Origin: Deltaproteobacteria bacterium HGW-Deltaproteobacteria-15
GTDB taxonomy: Bacteria; Desulfobacterota; DSM-4660; Desulfatiglandales; HGW-15
DNA: 64,000 bases
Direction: 5' to 3'
NCBI GenBank assembly: GCA_002840535.1
Contig: PHBH01000013.1
Coordinates: 1 to 64,000, forward strand
Program-made: the position numbers and the translations under genes
The notes under the pieces: model-generated
What the model saw: only the letters and a program-made list of their open reading frames with translations
Database searches by the model: none
What the model was told of the DNA's origin: nothing
Shown: positions 32,306-41,622 of the stretch, one piece after another
How the letters are laid out: every line of letters begins with the position of its first letter
Numbering within the stretch: the first letter of the stretch is position 1

Positions 32306-33280
32306 TCATACTCCGTTCACCGCCTCGGACCGCGAAAAAGAGCGGTAAATGCGGTTGTTGCGTATGAAACCCATGATCCCCTGCGGGGCGAGCAACATGA
32401 TGAGGATCAGCAAGACTCCTTGAATGATCAGGCTGACGCCCGCATATCGAGCGAGCACAAAATGGAGAAAGACGATGACGACTGTTCCGATGACAGGTCC
32501 TGCTTCAGTGCTGATCCCTCCGATGACCGTGGCCAGGATCATGGTCATGGTCCACTTCATGGAGAACCCGCTCTCCGGTGAGATGTAGCCCTGAAACATA
32601 AAAAAAACGGCCCCTGCAATTGCAGAAATCGCGGCGCTGATCATGAAGGCGAAAAGCTTGAGCGCAAAGATGTTGATCCCGGAGCTGGAAGCGGCCTTGT
32701 CATTGTCGCGAATGGCCGCAAGGCCCAGACCCATCTTTGATGAGAGGATCAGCCGCATGACGAATAGGGAGGCGATCCCTACGAGAATCGCGAGCCAGTA
32801 AATATGCGTCATGGAAACCTCGTTCAGCCCTTTCAGCATATACCCTGCGCCTTTGCCGTGTATTTGTTCTCCCACCGGTCTCCAAAGAAGGAAGATGACC
32901 CTCAAGGCTTCAGGAACGACCAGGGTGCCGATTGCGAAATAGATCCCTCGCAGCCTGAATACAGCGACCGAAATGATCGCGGCAAACAGGCCGGCCGCGA
33001 GCGCTCCGCCTGCGATTCCCAGGTAAACGGGCAGGCCGTTCCAGGTGAAGATAACCAGGGCATATCCTGCCAGACCGATGAATGCCGGCTGGCAAAGCGA
33101 TATCAGCCCACAGTAACCCGAGAGAAGATTCCACATGTTGGCAAGGGCCAGGTATATGAAGAAGAGAAAGAGAAAGAGGATCCATGTGCGGGGCAGTCCC
33201 AACAAAGGCAAAACGGCCAGTACCGCGGCCAACCCCAGCCACAGGATCACGGCTTTCCATCCTAGATCAGGAACCTTCAA
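32306..33280 (-). CDS. livM: branched-chain amino acid-type ABC permease LivM
   Basis: 324 residues, about 8-9 helices, of the LivM type (LSGYCGLISLCQPAFIGLAGY near residue 55 and GLGLAAIRDNDKAASSSGIN, the cytoplasmic loop that contacts the ATPase). Together with livH, livF, livG and the binding protein it makes a full HAAT-family importer. In aromatic degraders such importers often carry aromatic acids instead of amino acids, and the location directly upstream of the transhydroxylase supports this (inference). Confidence 0.92.
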   Translation of the reverse strand: MKVPDLGWKAVILWLGLAAVLAVLPLLGLPRTWILFLFLFFIYLALANMWNLLSGYCGLISLCQPAFIGLAGYALVIFTWNGLPVYLGIAGGALAAGLFAAIISVAVFRLRGIYFAIGTLVVPEALRVIFLLWRPVGEQIHGKGAGYMLKGLNEVSMTHIYWLAILVGIASLFVMRLILSSKMGLGLAAIRDNDKAASSSGINIFALKLFAFMISAAISAIAGAVFFMFQGYISPESGFSMKWTMTMILATVIGGISTEAGPVIGTVVIVFLHFVLARYAGVSLIIQGVLLILIMLLAPQGIMGFIRNNRIYRSFSRSEAVNGV

Positions 33281-33320
33281 TTCTCCCTCTCTAATTCCAT
33301 AAAAATCGCGTTGAGCGCAC

Positions 33321-33402
33321 CTGTCATTTCGACCGAAGGGAGAAATCTGACCGTTTTTCCATGCTGCAACCCCTCAAGATTTCTCGCTACTCGAAATGGC
33401 AG
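33321..33402. repeat. palindromic repeat, GTCATTTCGACCGAAGGGAG family
   Basis: Left arm 33321-33347 (CTGTCATTTCGACCGAAGGG, then AGAAATC) and right arm 33378-33402 (GATTTCTCGCTACTCGAAAT, then GGCAG) are imperfect inverse complements. It lies in the livH-livM gap. A related pair is at 48430-48536. Confidence 0.7.
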
Positions 33403-33416
33403 AATAGAGTGACCTG

Positions 33417-34286
33417 CTAACGCCCGAATAGACCTTGCGGCCTCACGGCCAGAACAACAAGCACCATCACATAGACGACCAGCATCTGCTCCGAAGCGCC
33501 GATGAAATGCGCACTCAGCGTCTGGGAAAGCCCCAGGATAATGCCTCCAAGAAAGGTCCCCAGGATGCTCCCCAATCCCCCAAGGATGACCACCCCGAAG
33601 GCGATGATCAGGAAGGGAATCCCGGAAACGGGTGTAAAGGGGAAGGTCAACCCCAGGAACACCCCTGCAATGGCTGAAACGGCCGCAGAAATCCCGAAGG
33701 TGATAGCGAACAACCGCTCCGTATTGATCCCCATCAGTTGAGCGGCCAGCGTGTCCTGGGAAGCCGCGATTATAGCCTGACCCAGGTAGGTTTTCTTCAG
33801 GAAAGCTCCAAGGCCCAGCATCACCACGATCGCCACCCCGAAATTGAGCAGGTACACGACCGGAATATAGAGCTCTCCCATCTGGATGCTCTGAAGGCTG
33901 TAAGACGTCGTGAGCCCCCTGGACAAAGGCGTAAAGACGATCTGAAAGACATTCTCCAGGATCAGGGAAATCCCAAAGGCGATGATCAAAGGGGCTTCCA
34001 TGGATATCCTGAATACCGGGGCCATCAGAAATTTCTGGATGGCAAAACCGACTCCGAAGAGCACGGGAATACCCAGCAGGAGACTCACAATCGGGTCCAC
34101 TCCGACATGGGCGAGCATGGCATAGGCGAAGTAACTGCCGAAGATCACCAGGTCTCCGTGGGCCACATTGATCAGCTTCATCACGCCGAAGACCAGTGAA
34201 AGCCCCAGGGCGATGACCGTGTACAATCCCCCCAGGAGAATTCCACTCATGATCGGTGTCGCTATGTCGGCGAATGCTCCACTCAT
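33417..34286 (-). CDS. livH: branched-chain amino acid-type ABC permease LivH
   Basis: 289 residues with about eight helices, LivH type (GLYTVIALGLSLVFGVMKLINVAHGD at the start, the family hallmark NxAHGD; AASQDTLAAQLMGINTERLF as the coupling loop). It partners LivM. The gap to livF upstream is unusually long (226 bases) because of a repeat element. Confidence 0.93.
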   Translation of the reverse strand: MSGAFADIATPIMSGILLGGLYTVIALGLSLVFGVMKLINVAHGDLVIFGSYFAYAMLAHVGVDPIVSLLLGIPVLFGVGFAIQKFLMAPVFRISMEAPLIIAFGISLILENVFQIVFTPLSRGLTTSYSLQSIQMGELYIPVVYLLNFGVAIVVMLGLGAFLKKTYLGQAIIAASQDTLAAQLMGINTERLFAITFGISAAVSAIAGVFLGLTFPFTPVSGIPFLIIAFGVVILGGLGSILGTFLGGIILGLSQTLSAHFIGASEQMLVVYVMVLVVLAVRPQGLFGR

Positions 34287-34300
34287 GCTGTTCTTACCAC

Positions 34301-34516
34301 TTGCTCAGCAGCTTGTTCAAAAATGCCCAGATGCAAGTTGTGCCGTTTCAATCCCGCTATTCGCGGGAGCGCCCGAAAATGGGGACCCACCCTCAGGTGG
34401 GGTGTCCGTGGCCCCTGACGGACACATCCCGAGGAGCGAGACGTACATATAAGTACGTCGCAACGACGAGGGACGAGGGCAACGCCGCAGATGGGCGTTT
34501 TTCAGCAAGCTGCTAA
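34301..34516. mobile_element. MITE-like element between livF and livH
   Basis: Imperfect terminal inverted repeats of about 27 bases: left TTGCTCAGCAGCTTGTTCAA then AAATGCCCAGATG (34301-34333), right CAGATGGGCGTTTTTCAGCA then AGCTGCTAAG (34485-34514). Inside are two hairpins: ATCCCGCTATTCGCGGGAGC (near 34351) and GGGGACCCACC...GGTGGGGTGTCC (34381-34407), the second also present at 45077-45119. There is no coding capacity. The right end supplies the livF stop codon (CTA at 34513-34515). The ends (AGCTTGTTCAAAAATGCCC / GGGCGTTTTTCAGCAAGCTG) are of a type often dispersed in deltaproteobacteria. Confidence 0.65.
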
Positions 34517-35232
34517 GCACCGAAATAGGCCTTCCTGACCTTCTCCTCCTCCCTCAGCTCCGCTGCATCGCCGCTCAGCACAATCCGTCCGTTTTCCATG
34601 ATGTATGCCCTTTGAGCTTCAGAGAGAGTTCTACGGACATTCTGCTCCACAAAGATGATCGTCATTCCCCTGGAATGGATCTCCCTCAGAACCGTGTACA
34701 GCTCGTTCACGATCAGAGGGCTGAGGCCGAGCGACATCTCATCCAGGAGAATGAGCCTGGGGTCGGCCATCAATGCCGAGGCGATGGCCATCATCTGCTG
34801 CTCGCCCCCGCTCAGCGTCTTTGCAATCTGGTTTCTCCTTTGCTCCAGCCGCGGAAAATGCATGTACACGTTCTTGAGGTTTTCTTCTCTCCTCGGCCGG
34901 GCATTCCGGCTGTAGGAGCCGATTCTGAGATTCTCCGCCACAGTCATTTCAGGAAAGATCCGCCTTCCCTCCGGAACCTGGGAAATGCCCATGGCCACAA
35001 TCCGGAAAGGATCCAGATCCGTGATGTTCTTTCCCCCGAACAGGATGGTCCCCCCGGACGGATGGAGAATGCCGGATAGGGTTTTCAGCAGGGTGGATTT
35101 CCCCGAGCCGTTGGCACCGATGATCGCTACGGTTTCGCCGGTTTTCACCTCCAGCGAAATGTCCCACAAAACCTGCAGGCTGCCGTATCGGACGTCCACG
35201 CTCCGGACCTGGAGCAGGATCTCATCGGGCAT
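34513..35232 (-). CDS. livF: branched-chain amino acid-type ABC ATPase LivF
   Basis: 239 residues. Walker A GANGSGKSTLLK, Q-loop region, signature LSGGEQQMMAIASALM, Walker B LILLDEMSLGL, and the H-loop in IIFVEQN (Gln/Asn in the switch-His place is usual for LivF). Start ATG 35232 (MPDEILLQ) gives the normal length; a longer frame exists. The stop codon lies in the terminal repeat of the adjacent MITE-like element, so the last residues may have been altered by its insertion. Confidence 0.93.
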   Translation of the reverse strand: MPDEILLQVRSVDVRYGSLQVLWDISLEVKTGETVAIIGANGSGKSTLLKTLSGILHPSGGTILFGGKNITDLDPFRIVAMGISQVPEGRRIFPEMTVAENLRIGSYSRNARPRREENLKNVYMHFPRLEQRRNQIAKTLSGGEQQMMAIASALMADPRLILLDEMSLGLSPLIVNELYTVLREIHSRGMTIIFVEQNVRRTLSEAQRAYIMENGRIVLSGDAAELREEEKVRKAYFGA

Positions 35233-35262
35233 GTCCACTGTTCTCTCCCGCACGTTCCAACC

Positions 35263-35979
35263 CTAACCCAGATAGGCCCGGATGACCTTCTCATCCTGCA
35301 TGACCTCATGGGGGGTGCCTTCTGCAATCTTGCTGCCGCCGTCGATCACCATCACCCGTTCCACCGCCTCCAGCATGACCTTCAGGACATGTTCGATCAT
35401 GATGTAGGTGACACCCATGGAACGGACCTGTTTCAGGATGTCCAGGAAGCGCGGGATTTCCGGCTCTGTGAGTCCGGCGGCCACCTCGTCGATCAACAGC
35501 AGCCTTGGATTGGAAGCCAGTGCCCTTGCCAGTTCCAGCCGCTTCAGGGTCAAGGCCTCCAGATTCCCGGCCGGGACATCTCTCTTACCCGGAAGATCCA
35601 CAATATCCAGGATCCTCTCGGCTTCAGCCATGGCGACCGCCTTACCCAACCCTCTCCCATACATGGCTGCCACTGCGGTGTTCTGAAGCGCGGTCAGATG
35701 GCCGAACGGCTGAGGGATCTGGTATGTCCTCGCAATCCCCAGCCGGCGGACCTTGTGCGGCGGGAGCCCTCCTATGTCACGGCCCTCAAACGCCACTCTG
35801 CCGCGGTCGGGCTTATACTGGCCCGAGACGACGCTGATGAGCGTGGTCTTGCCGGCCCCGTTCGGCCCCATCAGGCCCACTGCCTCGCCTTCATACACGT
35901 CCAGGCTCAGGTCGCTCAGCGCGACCAATCCCCCGAAACGTTTCGTCACCCTGGTGATCGAGAGGATCGGCTTGCCCAA
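35263..35979 (-). CDS. livG: branched-chain amino acid-type ABC ATPase LivG
   Basis: About 238 residues from a TTG start at 35979 with AAAGG upstream; a longer frame opens at 36120 but would overlap the binding-protein gene and add residues with no family likeness. Walker A is GPNGAGKTTLIS, Walker B LLLIDEVAAGL, switch His in IMIEH. The ABC signature reads GNLEALTLKRLELARAL, a degenerate form without LSGGQ; some members of this family have a similar variant. It pairs with LivF. Confidence 0.88.
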   Translation of the reverse strand: MGKPILSITRVTKRFGGLVALSDLSLDVYEGEAVGLMGPNGAGKTTLISVVSGQYKPDRGRVAFEGRDIGGLPPHKVRRLGIARTYQIPQPFGHLTALQNTAVAAMYGRGLGKAVAMAEAERILDIVDLPGKRDVPAGNLEALTLKRLELARALASNPRLLLIDEVAAGLTEPEIPRFLDILKQVRSMGVTYIMIEHVLKVMLEAVERVMVIDGGSKIAEGTPHEVMQDEKVIRAYLG

Positions 35980-36073
35980 CGATATCGCCTTTCTCGCTAC
36001 TCCTCTTCCCCCGATGCCGCCGTCCCCAAGGGAACGGCAGCAGGAGGCCGCCTCCACCCCCGTGCGCTCCAGA

Positions 36074-37402
36074 TCAAGGAATGGGGAATAGAAGGTCCGC
36101 CGTCTTGGGCAGGAAGTCATGATTGGAGATGACCACTTCGTTCACCCACGTATTCCCCTTTTTCACCCACTGGCCGAAGGAGACCGGATCCCGGCTGAAG
36201 TTGTCCTCGTCAAAGACCACTCGATGGTAAATGGTCATCAGGTCGGTCTTTTTCAAAGCCGCGTTGATCTTCTCCGCTTCCAGCGAACCGGCTCTCTCGA
36301 TGGCATCGATCAGGATCTGGATGGCCTGGTAGCCGAGGCCGATGTTCTGGTTTACAGGCTGAGAGGTCTTCTTGTTCCACCTCTCGAAGAGGGCCTGAGG
36401 GGTGGTTCCTCCGATACCGGGGCAGCCCTTGAATGCAGGATTCCAGAACATCTCGTTGCTGATTCCGTTCCCCAGGTCACCGCCCCAGGCATTCACGTCC
36501 GAGAAGAAGAGGGCTGCGCGGGTGGCGTAGACCATCTTCGGCTTGTAGCCCATCCTCTTGGCCTGTCTCCACATGGCGCCGAAAAACGGCCCCGGGGCAT
36601 TGGCCCAGAGGACCTCACAATTGTTGTCCTTCCAGGCCTTGATCAGGGATGAAAAATCCGTGGTCTCCATGGGAACGAGCCCGAATTCGTCCTTTACGCG
36701 GTAGACGTCCCATCCCTTCTTGGCGATGACCGGGCTGAAGGCCAGGTACCACCCTCTTCCATCGGGTTCGTCGGATGCGAAAGCGGCGCACTTCTTGTTG
36801 GTCTTCTGTGCAAGCTCGTCCAGAGCACCTGTCCAGGAATCCATCATGCTGTATCCCAGCTTCCCGTGCCTGAAATCCCCCGGCTTGGCCGGCGTGGCGA
36901 TGGCAAAGCTCGGTGTCCAGGTGTACTGCCACGGTTTCTCGACAGACTTTCGCATTCCCATCCACGCCTCGTAAGGACCGCACCCGGAAATCTGCACCAC
37001 CTTGTATCGTTCGCAGACACCGGCAATGGGCGCTCGCATGTGGGGAGGGTCCATTCCGTTCACGATAAATTGCACCTTGTCACGAAGGATGAGATCCTGG
37101 GCAAGGGTCCCCGCCTTGGTAGGATCACCCTCATTGTCGAGCACCACGAGTTCGATGGGCAGCTTGCGACCCGATTCCTTCACGGATACGCCGCCCGATT
37201 TATTGATGTCTTCCACAGCCGCCTGGATTCCGAATACCCCGCCCTGGCCGAAACCTGCATGCGGGCCTGTCAGCCCCGTACAGACTCCGACCTTGATCTT
37301 GTCGGCTGCGCCCTCCGCCTGTTGAAGCGGGCTGATTCCGGCCACTAGAGCCAAAGCACACACGACCGCCATCGCCAAAGAAAATGAGAAATATCTTTTC
37401 AT
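36074..37402 (-). CDS. ABC transporter substrate-binding protein (Peripla_BP_6 type)
   Basis: 442 residues with a Sec signal peptide (basic MKR, hydrophobic FSLAMAVVCALALVAGI, cleavage near AEGA). The mature part is a Leu/Ile/Val-binding type protein (KVGVCTGLTGPHAGFGQGG; VEDINKSGGV; ELVVLDNEGDPTKAGTLAQD). It begins the ABC operon livKGFHM here. Length is somewhat above the classic LivK, as in aromatic-acid-binding relatives. Ligand is not predictable from sequence; an aromatic acid or polyphenol is likely from context. Confidence 0.92.
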   Translation of the reverse strand: MKRYFSFSLAMAVVCALALVAGISPLQQAEGAADKIKVGVCTGLTGPHAGFGQGGVFGIQAAVEDINKSGGVSVKESGRKLPIELVVLDNEGDPTKAGTLAQDLILRDKVQFIVNGMDPPHMRAPIAGVCERYKVVQISGCGPYEAWMGMRKSVEKPWQYTWTPSFAIATPAKPGDFRHGKLGYSMMDSWTGALDELAQKTNKKCAAFASDEPDGRGWYLAFSPVIAKKGWDVYRVKDEFGLVPMETTDFSSLIKAWKDNNCEVLWANAPGPFFGAMWRQAKRMGYKPKMVYATRAALFFSDVNAWGGDLGNGISNEMFWNPAFKGCPGIGGTTPQALFERWNKKTSQPVNQNIGLGYQAIQILIDAIERAGSLEAEKINAALKKTDLMTIYHRVVFDEDNFSRDPVSFGQWVKKGNTWVNEVVISNHDFLPKTADLLFPIP

Positions 37403-37548
37403 GATTCCCCCCTTTCTTGTTGATGTTTAAGCCACTTTGTCTCTGACACACGTGTCTGAAGGTTTATTCCTCTTCGCTTTTTTCCGGCGGCCGCATGAAA
37501 CCTTCTCATCTGCTGAGAGTCTCGGCGATTCACGGATGCCGCACGGTT

Positions 37549-38343
37549 CTACGCCTTTTTCCTTGTTTCTCTCATGGGCTCCGCATAGTGCAGGCATACG
37601 GAGATTTTTTTTGCCGTTTCCCTCAGGGCCTTTGCCATCCGGGAATTGCTTCTCAGCATGATCCTTTGGCGGGGCGCGGCCACAATGACCGCCGCTACGG
37701 GCTCGACCTCATGGTTGAACACGGGAGCGGCTATGGCATAGGTTCCTTCAATGACCTCTTCCAGATCGAAGGCGATCCCTTCCTTCCTGATCTTGTCCAC
37801 CTCGCGGGCGAATGCATCATGATCCGTCAACGTGTTCTTTGTGAAGCGCTTCAATTCATCGCCAAGAAGCTCACTTCTGAGCTTAGAGGAAGAAAAGGCC
37901 ACAATCGCCTTAGCCCCTGCCGCTGCATGGGCAGGGACCCTTTCGCCGATATTCCCGGCAAGCGCGAGCAACTGGGGTCCTTCGGCGATGTAACCCATGA
38001 AGATGCTTTTGCCCGAACGAACCTCCAGGGTAACGGTCTCCTTCAATTCCTCTCTGAGCGCATCGATGAAAGGTTTGGCAATAGGGATGAGATCGGCCTT
38101 GACGGATTGATTTGCGGCCCGGGCGAGTTGTAAGACCGTATTCCCGATCCCGAACTTTTTGGTTTCCCTGTTCTGGGTCAGGAAGCCGTGTTTGGTCAGG
38201 GTCTGGAGTATCCTGGAGGCGGTGGCCTTGTTGAGCCCCAATTTATGACTGACTTCGACCGTCCCCATCTCCTTGTTGTACGGCAGGAAGGATGCCAGAA
38301 TCAGGAGGGCCTTGTCTATGGCATTGGCTTTGGTTTGTTTCAT
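37549..38343 (-). CDS. IclR-family transcriptional regulator
   Basis: 264 residues. N-terminal winged helix-turn-helix (TVEVSHKLGLNKATASRILQ) and C-terminal effector-binding IclR domain (GERVPAHAAAGAKAIVAFSS; EEGIAFDLEEVIEGTYAIAAPV). IclR regulators are typical of aromatic catabolic operons and sense pathway aromatics. It lies 10 bases after dctM and just before the ABC operon, so it is central to the array and the best candidate for its control. A matching operator may be the inverted repeat at 41582-41610. Confidence 0.93.
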   Translation of the reverse strand: MKQTKANAIDKALLILASFLPYNKEMGTVEVSHKLGLNKATASRILQTLTKHGFLTQNRETKKFGIGNTVLQLARAANQSVKADLIPIAKPFIDALREELKETVTLEVRSGKSIFMGYIAEGPQLLALAGNIGERVPAHAAAGAKAIVAFSSSKLRSELLGDELKRFTKNTLTDHDAFAREVDKIRKEGIAFDLEEVIEGTYAIAAPVFNHEVEPVAAVIVAAPRQRIMLRSNSRMAKALRETAKKISVCLHYAEPMRETRKKA

Positions 38344-38353
38344 TGACCGACCA

Positions 38354-39652
38354 TCACATCAGACTCGGCAAGTAGGTGGCGATCTGAGGAAAAATCATCA
38401 GGAGAACGGCCATCACGATCAGGGCTCCGAGAAAAGGAAGGATGCCCCTGAAGATATGGTGAAGCGGTATATCCGGGGCAATGCCCTTGATCACAAACAC
38501 ATTCACTCCGACGGGCGGCGTGATGACCCCCATCTCCGCTATCAGGACGATGATCACCCCGAACCAGATCGGATCGAAGCCGAGGGTTCTGACAATGGGA
38601 AAGAAAATGGGCACTGTAACCACGATCAGGGCCATGGAATCCATGAAGAAGCCGCCGACGAAATAGATGAAGATAATGACGCCCATGATGGCGATGGTCG
38701 GGATCGGGAGGGTTCCCACCCAGTCGGCAAGCTCGAAAGGGATGTTGGAGATGGCCATGAAGTGGCCGAATACCGTTGCGCCGGCAATGATGAACAGCAC
38801 CATGCATGCGGTTCGGAGCCCGTCCCGGGTCGCCTCGAGTGTGACCCTGAAATTAAACCCTTGACGGAAGAGTCCGATGACAAGAGCGCCGAAGGCGCCG
38901 ATGCCCCCGGCCTGCGTCGGGCTGAACCATCCGAGAAAGAGCCCTCCCACGGCGAGGGCAAAAAGGATAATGGCCTCTATGATACCTGAGAACGCCACAA
39001 GCTTTTCTCTCCAGGTGGTCGCGGGTCCTGCAGGCCCCAATTCCGGGTTACGGAGACACAGCCCATATACCGTGGCAATAAAGAGCAGCGTCAGGATAGC
39101 ACCGGGCAAAAGTCCTGAAAGGAAAAGCTTTCCGATGGATTCTTCTGTGAGGATTCCGTAGACGATGAAAACCGTGCTGGGAGGGATGAGGATGCCCAGG
39201 GTGCCCGCGGATGCAACAGTGCCTGTGGCAAACGAAGGGTCGTACTTGTACTTTCTCATCTCCGGCAGGGCGATTTTTCCCATGGTTGCAGCTGTTGCGG
39301 CCGTGGACCCGCAGATCGCCGCAAATCCTGAGCAGGCAAGCACCGTGGCAATGGTCAGCCCGCCCCGGAGATGGCCTACCCAGGTGTAGCTTGCGGAATA
39401 CAAGCGCTTGCTGATCCCGGATGCAAACGCAAAGGAGCCCATAAGGATGAATGTGGGAATCACGGAGAGCGGGTAGGAGCTGAACGTGTCGAAGAAATCC
39501 TGGGGCAAGAGCAACAGGGCCGATTCCATGCCGTTCAGATAGGCGAACCCGAGGAAGCCGACGACGGTCATGGAAAAAGCTACAGGCATTCTGAGGAGAA
39601 AGAGTATGACGAGCAAGCCGATGCCGGCAAGACCTGTGGTCTCGGGAGTCAT
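38354..39652 (-). CDS. dctM: TRAP transporter large permease DctM
   Basis: 432 residues with about 12 helices: IPTFILMGSFAFASGISKRLY, GSTAATAATMGKIALPEMRK (the family GSxxA-T motif), and GVITPPVGVNVFVIKGI near the C-terminus. The ATG at 39652 overlaps the dctQ stop (ATGA), so the two are translationally coupled. Works with DctQ and DctP to import a carboxylate by ion symport. Confidence 0.95.
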   Translation of the reverse strand: MTPETTGLAGIGLLVILFLLRMPVAFSMTVVGFLGFAYLNGMESALLLLPQDFFDTFSSYPLSVIPTFILMGSFAFASGISKRLYSASYTWVGHLRGGLTIATVLACSGFAAICGSTAATAATMGKIALPEMRKYKYDPSFATGTVASAGTLGILIPPSTVFIVYGILTEESIGKLFLSGLLPGAILTLLFIATVYGLCLRNPELGPAGPATTWREKLVAFSGIIEAIILFALAVGGLFLGWFSPTQAGGIGAFGALVIGLFRQGFNFRVTLEATRDGLRTACMVLFIIAGATVFGHFMAISNIPFELADWVGTLPIPTIAIMGVIIFIYFVGGFFMDSMALIVVTVPIFFPIVRTLGFDPIWFGVIIVLIAEMGVITPPVGVNVFVIKGIAPDIPLHHIFRGILPFLGALIVMAVLLMIFPQIATYLPSLM

Positions 39653-40146
39653 TTTTTCATTATCCTTCTGATGCATTTGATGATGATGGAGACATAGGCA
39701 AGACAAACCGGGATGAAGGCAATAGCGGCGCCGTAAGCGAAGAAGTGGAGTGGAACCCGCGCCGTCGGGGTTGTTTCCATTCTGATCTGAAGGTGGTGCG
39801 CGTACACCACCATGTACCAGAACAGGACCACGAAAAGCGCGAGGCAAACGAGTCTGACCAGGAGATCAATGACTGCCTGTACGATCTCGGGAAACAGTAC
39901 TGCGAGAAACTCCACCTCTATATGTCTTCCCGTAATGAGCGTGATCGTTGCAGCAAAGGAAATGGCAACCAACTGCAGGACCATGACCGCATCCAGAGCC
40001 CCGAAAACCGGGCGCAGGAAGAGCTTGGCCCCGACCACGTCGAGGGTGGTGATGAACACCATGATGATCATGGCGGTCAGGCCTATGCCCTCCAGTGCCA
40101 ATCCGATCTTTCTGTTAAGATTGTCGAATTTCGCCAGCGCGGACAT
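39649..40146 (-). CDS. dctQ: TRAP transporter small permease DctQ
   Basis: 165 residues with four helices, of the DctQ type (GLTAMIIMVFITTLDVVGAK with the conserved acidic D and RxxxGAxD-like FGALDAVMV). Between dctP (64 bases upstream) and dctM (4-base overlap). Confidence 0.92.
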   Translation of the reverse strand: MSALAKFDNLNRKIGLALEGIGLTAMIIMVFITTLDVVGAKLFLRPVFGALDAVMVLQLVAISFAATITLITGRHIEVEFLAVLFPEIVQAVIDLLVRLVCLALFVVLFWYMVVYAHHLQIRMETTPTARVPLHFFAYGAAIAFIPVCLAYVSIIIKCIRRIMKK

Positions 40147-40210
40147 GAGATTTCTCTCCCGGATTGCCCGGCCGCCGCCGAAGCGGACGACCGGGAGATG
40201 AAAGGATGGT

Positions 40211-41305
40211 TTACGGTCTCATTTCAGGCGGACCGGTCACGGAGGTGATGCGGAATTCCATCTGCTTCTGGGTGAGATATGCGGTTCTCTCCCTGAGGTA
40301 CTTGATCCATCCCTGAACCTCGGCCTCCTTGAACCCTCTGGAGGCCATTCTCTTGATATAGTCGTCGATAACCGGCTGGACCGCCTTTTCCCACTTCTGC
40401 CCTTCTTCCTTGGACAGATCGATGTACTCGACCTTGTTCGCCTTGGCCGCAGCGATGCCCTCGAAATCAATGGCATTCCACATCAGGGCAGCTCGCTCCC
40501 GGTACTCCCCGCAAAGCTCATCGAAGATCGATCTGATCTCCGGGGAAAACTTCTTGTAGCTGTTCTTGTTGATGACCACGTACATGGGATAGGAAGGCCC
40601 CACCACCCATGTATTGGTCAGGAACTTGCTTACCTCCGCAAGTCTGAAGTTCTTTTGCGCCTCGGTCGCCATGAAAGCCCCCTGAATGACCCCCTTGGAC
40701 ATGGCGTCATAGGTTTCCGGGGCGGGCATGGGGGCGGGGGTGCCTCCGAGGGCCTTGATCACATCCCCGATAATGCCGGGGGCCCTGATGGTCAGACCCT
40801 TCAAATCCTCCAAGGTGCGAACGGGCTTGGTCGTATGCAGAACACTGGGAGAGTTCGCATGCCACCACATGATGTGCACGGTGTCCATCTCCTTGGGTTT
40901 GAATTTCAGGTAGAAGTCCGTCATGATCTGGTTTGCGACCCACCCTGTGGGATACGCGAGCGGCAGCTCCGCAGCCTCCATGACCGGCATTCTGCCAGGG
41001 GTGTATTCGATGTGGGAGACCCCGATGTCTGCAATCCCTTTCTCGATGCCGTCCATCATGGTGGTGGCCTTCAGAAGGGAGCCGCCTGCGAAATAACGAA
41101 TCTTGATCTTTCCTGCCGCCCGCTGCTCCAGGTCGGCGATGAAATCCTCAATGATCTTTGATTGTCGCGAAGGCGGAGGGAAGAAGTTTGCAACCTTCAG
41201 CTGGATCTCCTTATCCTGGGCTTGGACCGCATCGAAGGAAACAAGCGACAAGATGAACCCCAGACAGACCGTTCCGGCCAAAGCAATGCGACTAAGCTTT
41301 CTCAT
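40211..41305 (-). CDS. dctP: TRAP transporter solute-binding protein DctP
   Basis: 364 residues. Signal peptide MRKLSRIALAGTVCLGFILS to about residue 30 (AVQAQ). The DctP fold is shown by ADLEQRAAGKIKIRYF, LKGLTIRAPG with the conserved Arg that holds the ligand carboxylate, and GVIQGAFM. An Arg-carboxylate site agrees with uptake of an organic acid such as gallate or another hydroxybenzoate (inference). The ATG follows AGGAGGTGTC. Confidence 0.94.
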   Translation of the reverse strand: MRKLSRIALAGTVCLGFILSLVSFDAVQAQDKEIQLKVANFFPPPSRQSKIIEDFIADLEQRAAGKIKIRYFAGGSLLKATTMMDGIEKGIADIGVSHIEYTPGRMPVMEAAELPLAYPTGWVANQIMTDFYLKFKPKEMDTVHIMWWHANSPSVLHTTKPVRTLEDLKGLTIRAPGIIGDVIKALGGTPAPMPAPETYDAMSKGVIQGAFMATEAQKNFRLAEVSKFLTNTWVVGPSYPMYVVINKNSYKKFSPEIRSIFDELCGEYRERAALMWNAIDFEGIAAAKANKVEYIDLSKEEGQKWEKAVQPVIDDYIKRMASRGFKEAEVQGWIKYLRERTAYLTQKQMEFRITSVTGPPEMRP

Positions 41306-41581
41306 GCAGACACCTCCTGGGCTATAAAGGTTTACGAGTTGTTTCTCAATACACTGGAAGGTGAAGTCCTCGGCCTTTGCGGGCGCAATGACTTATTCCA
41401 TACTGCTAGGTTCAGGGTTTTGGCTCAAGATTTCGTGACGGATGAATGCTTGGACGATCGCTGAGACAGACGCCATGTAGGCAAAATGCTGGTGGTAAAC
41501 TTCGGCTCTGCAGAGTGTTTTTGGACAAGGAAGGAAAACTGAGAGAGACGTCCTCTTCACAGGGCAAACCTCAGTTGATTT

Positions 41582-41610
41582 CATAATGTGAGACACGTTT
41601 TCACATAATG
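41582..41610. promoter_or_regulatory. inverted-repeat operator candidate upstream of dctP
   Basis: CATAATGTGA (41582-41591) and TCACATAATG (41601-41610) form a 10-base inverted repeat with one mismatch and a 9-base spacer. It lies just downstream of the -10 of the minus-strand promoter at 41623-41649, where a repressor could block the start. The IclR protein encoded in the same operon is the natural candidate. Confidence 0.45.
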
Positions 41611-41622
41611 GTACTCATAGCG

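Noticed and set aside
32306..37402. Ordinary branched-chain amino acid importer
   Set aside because: Families fit, but the position within an aromatic catabolic array makes an aromatic or related substrate more likely; kept as an open alternative in the annotation.
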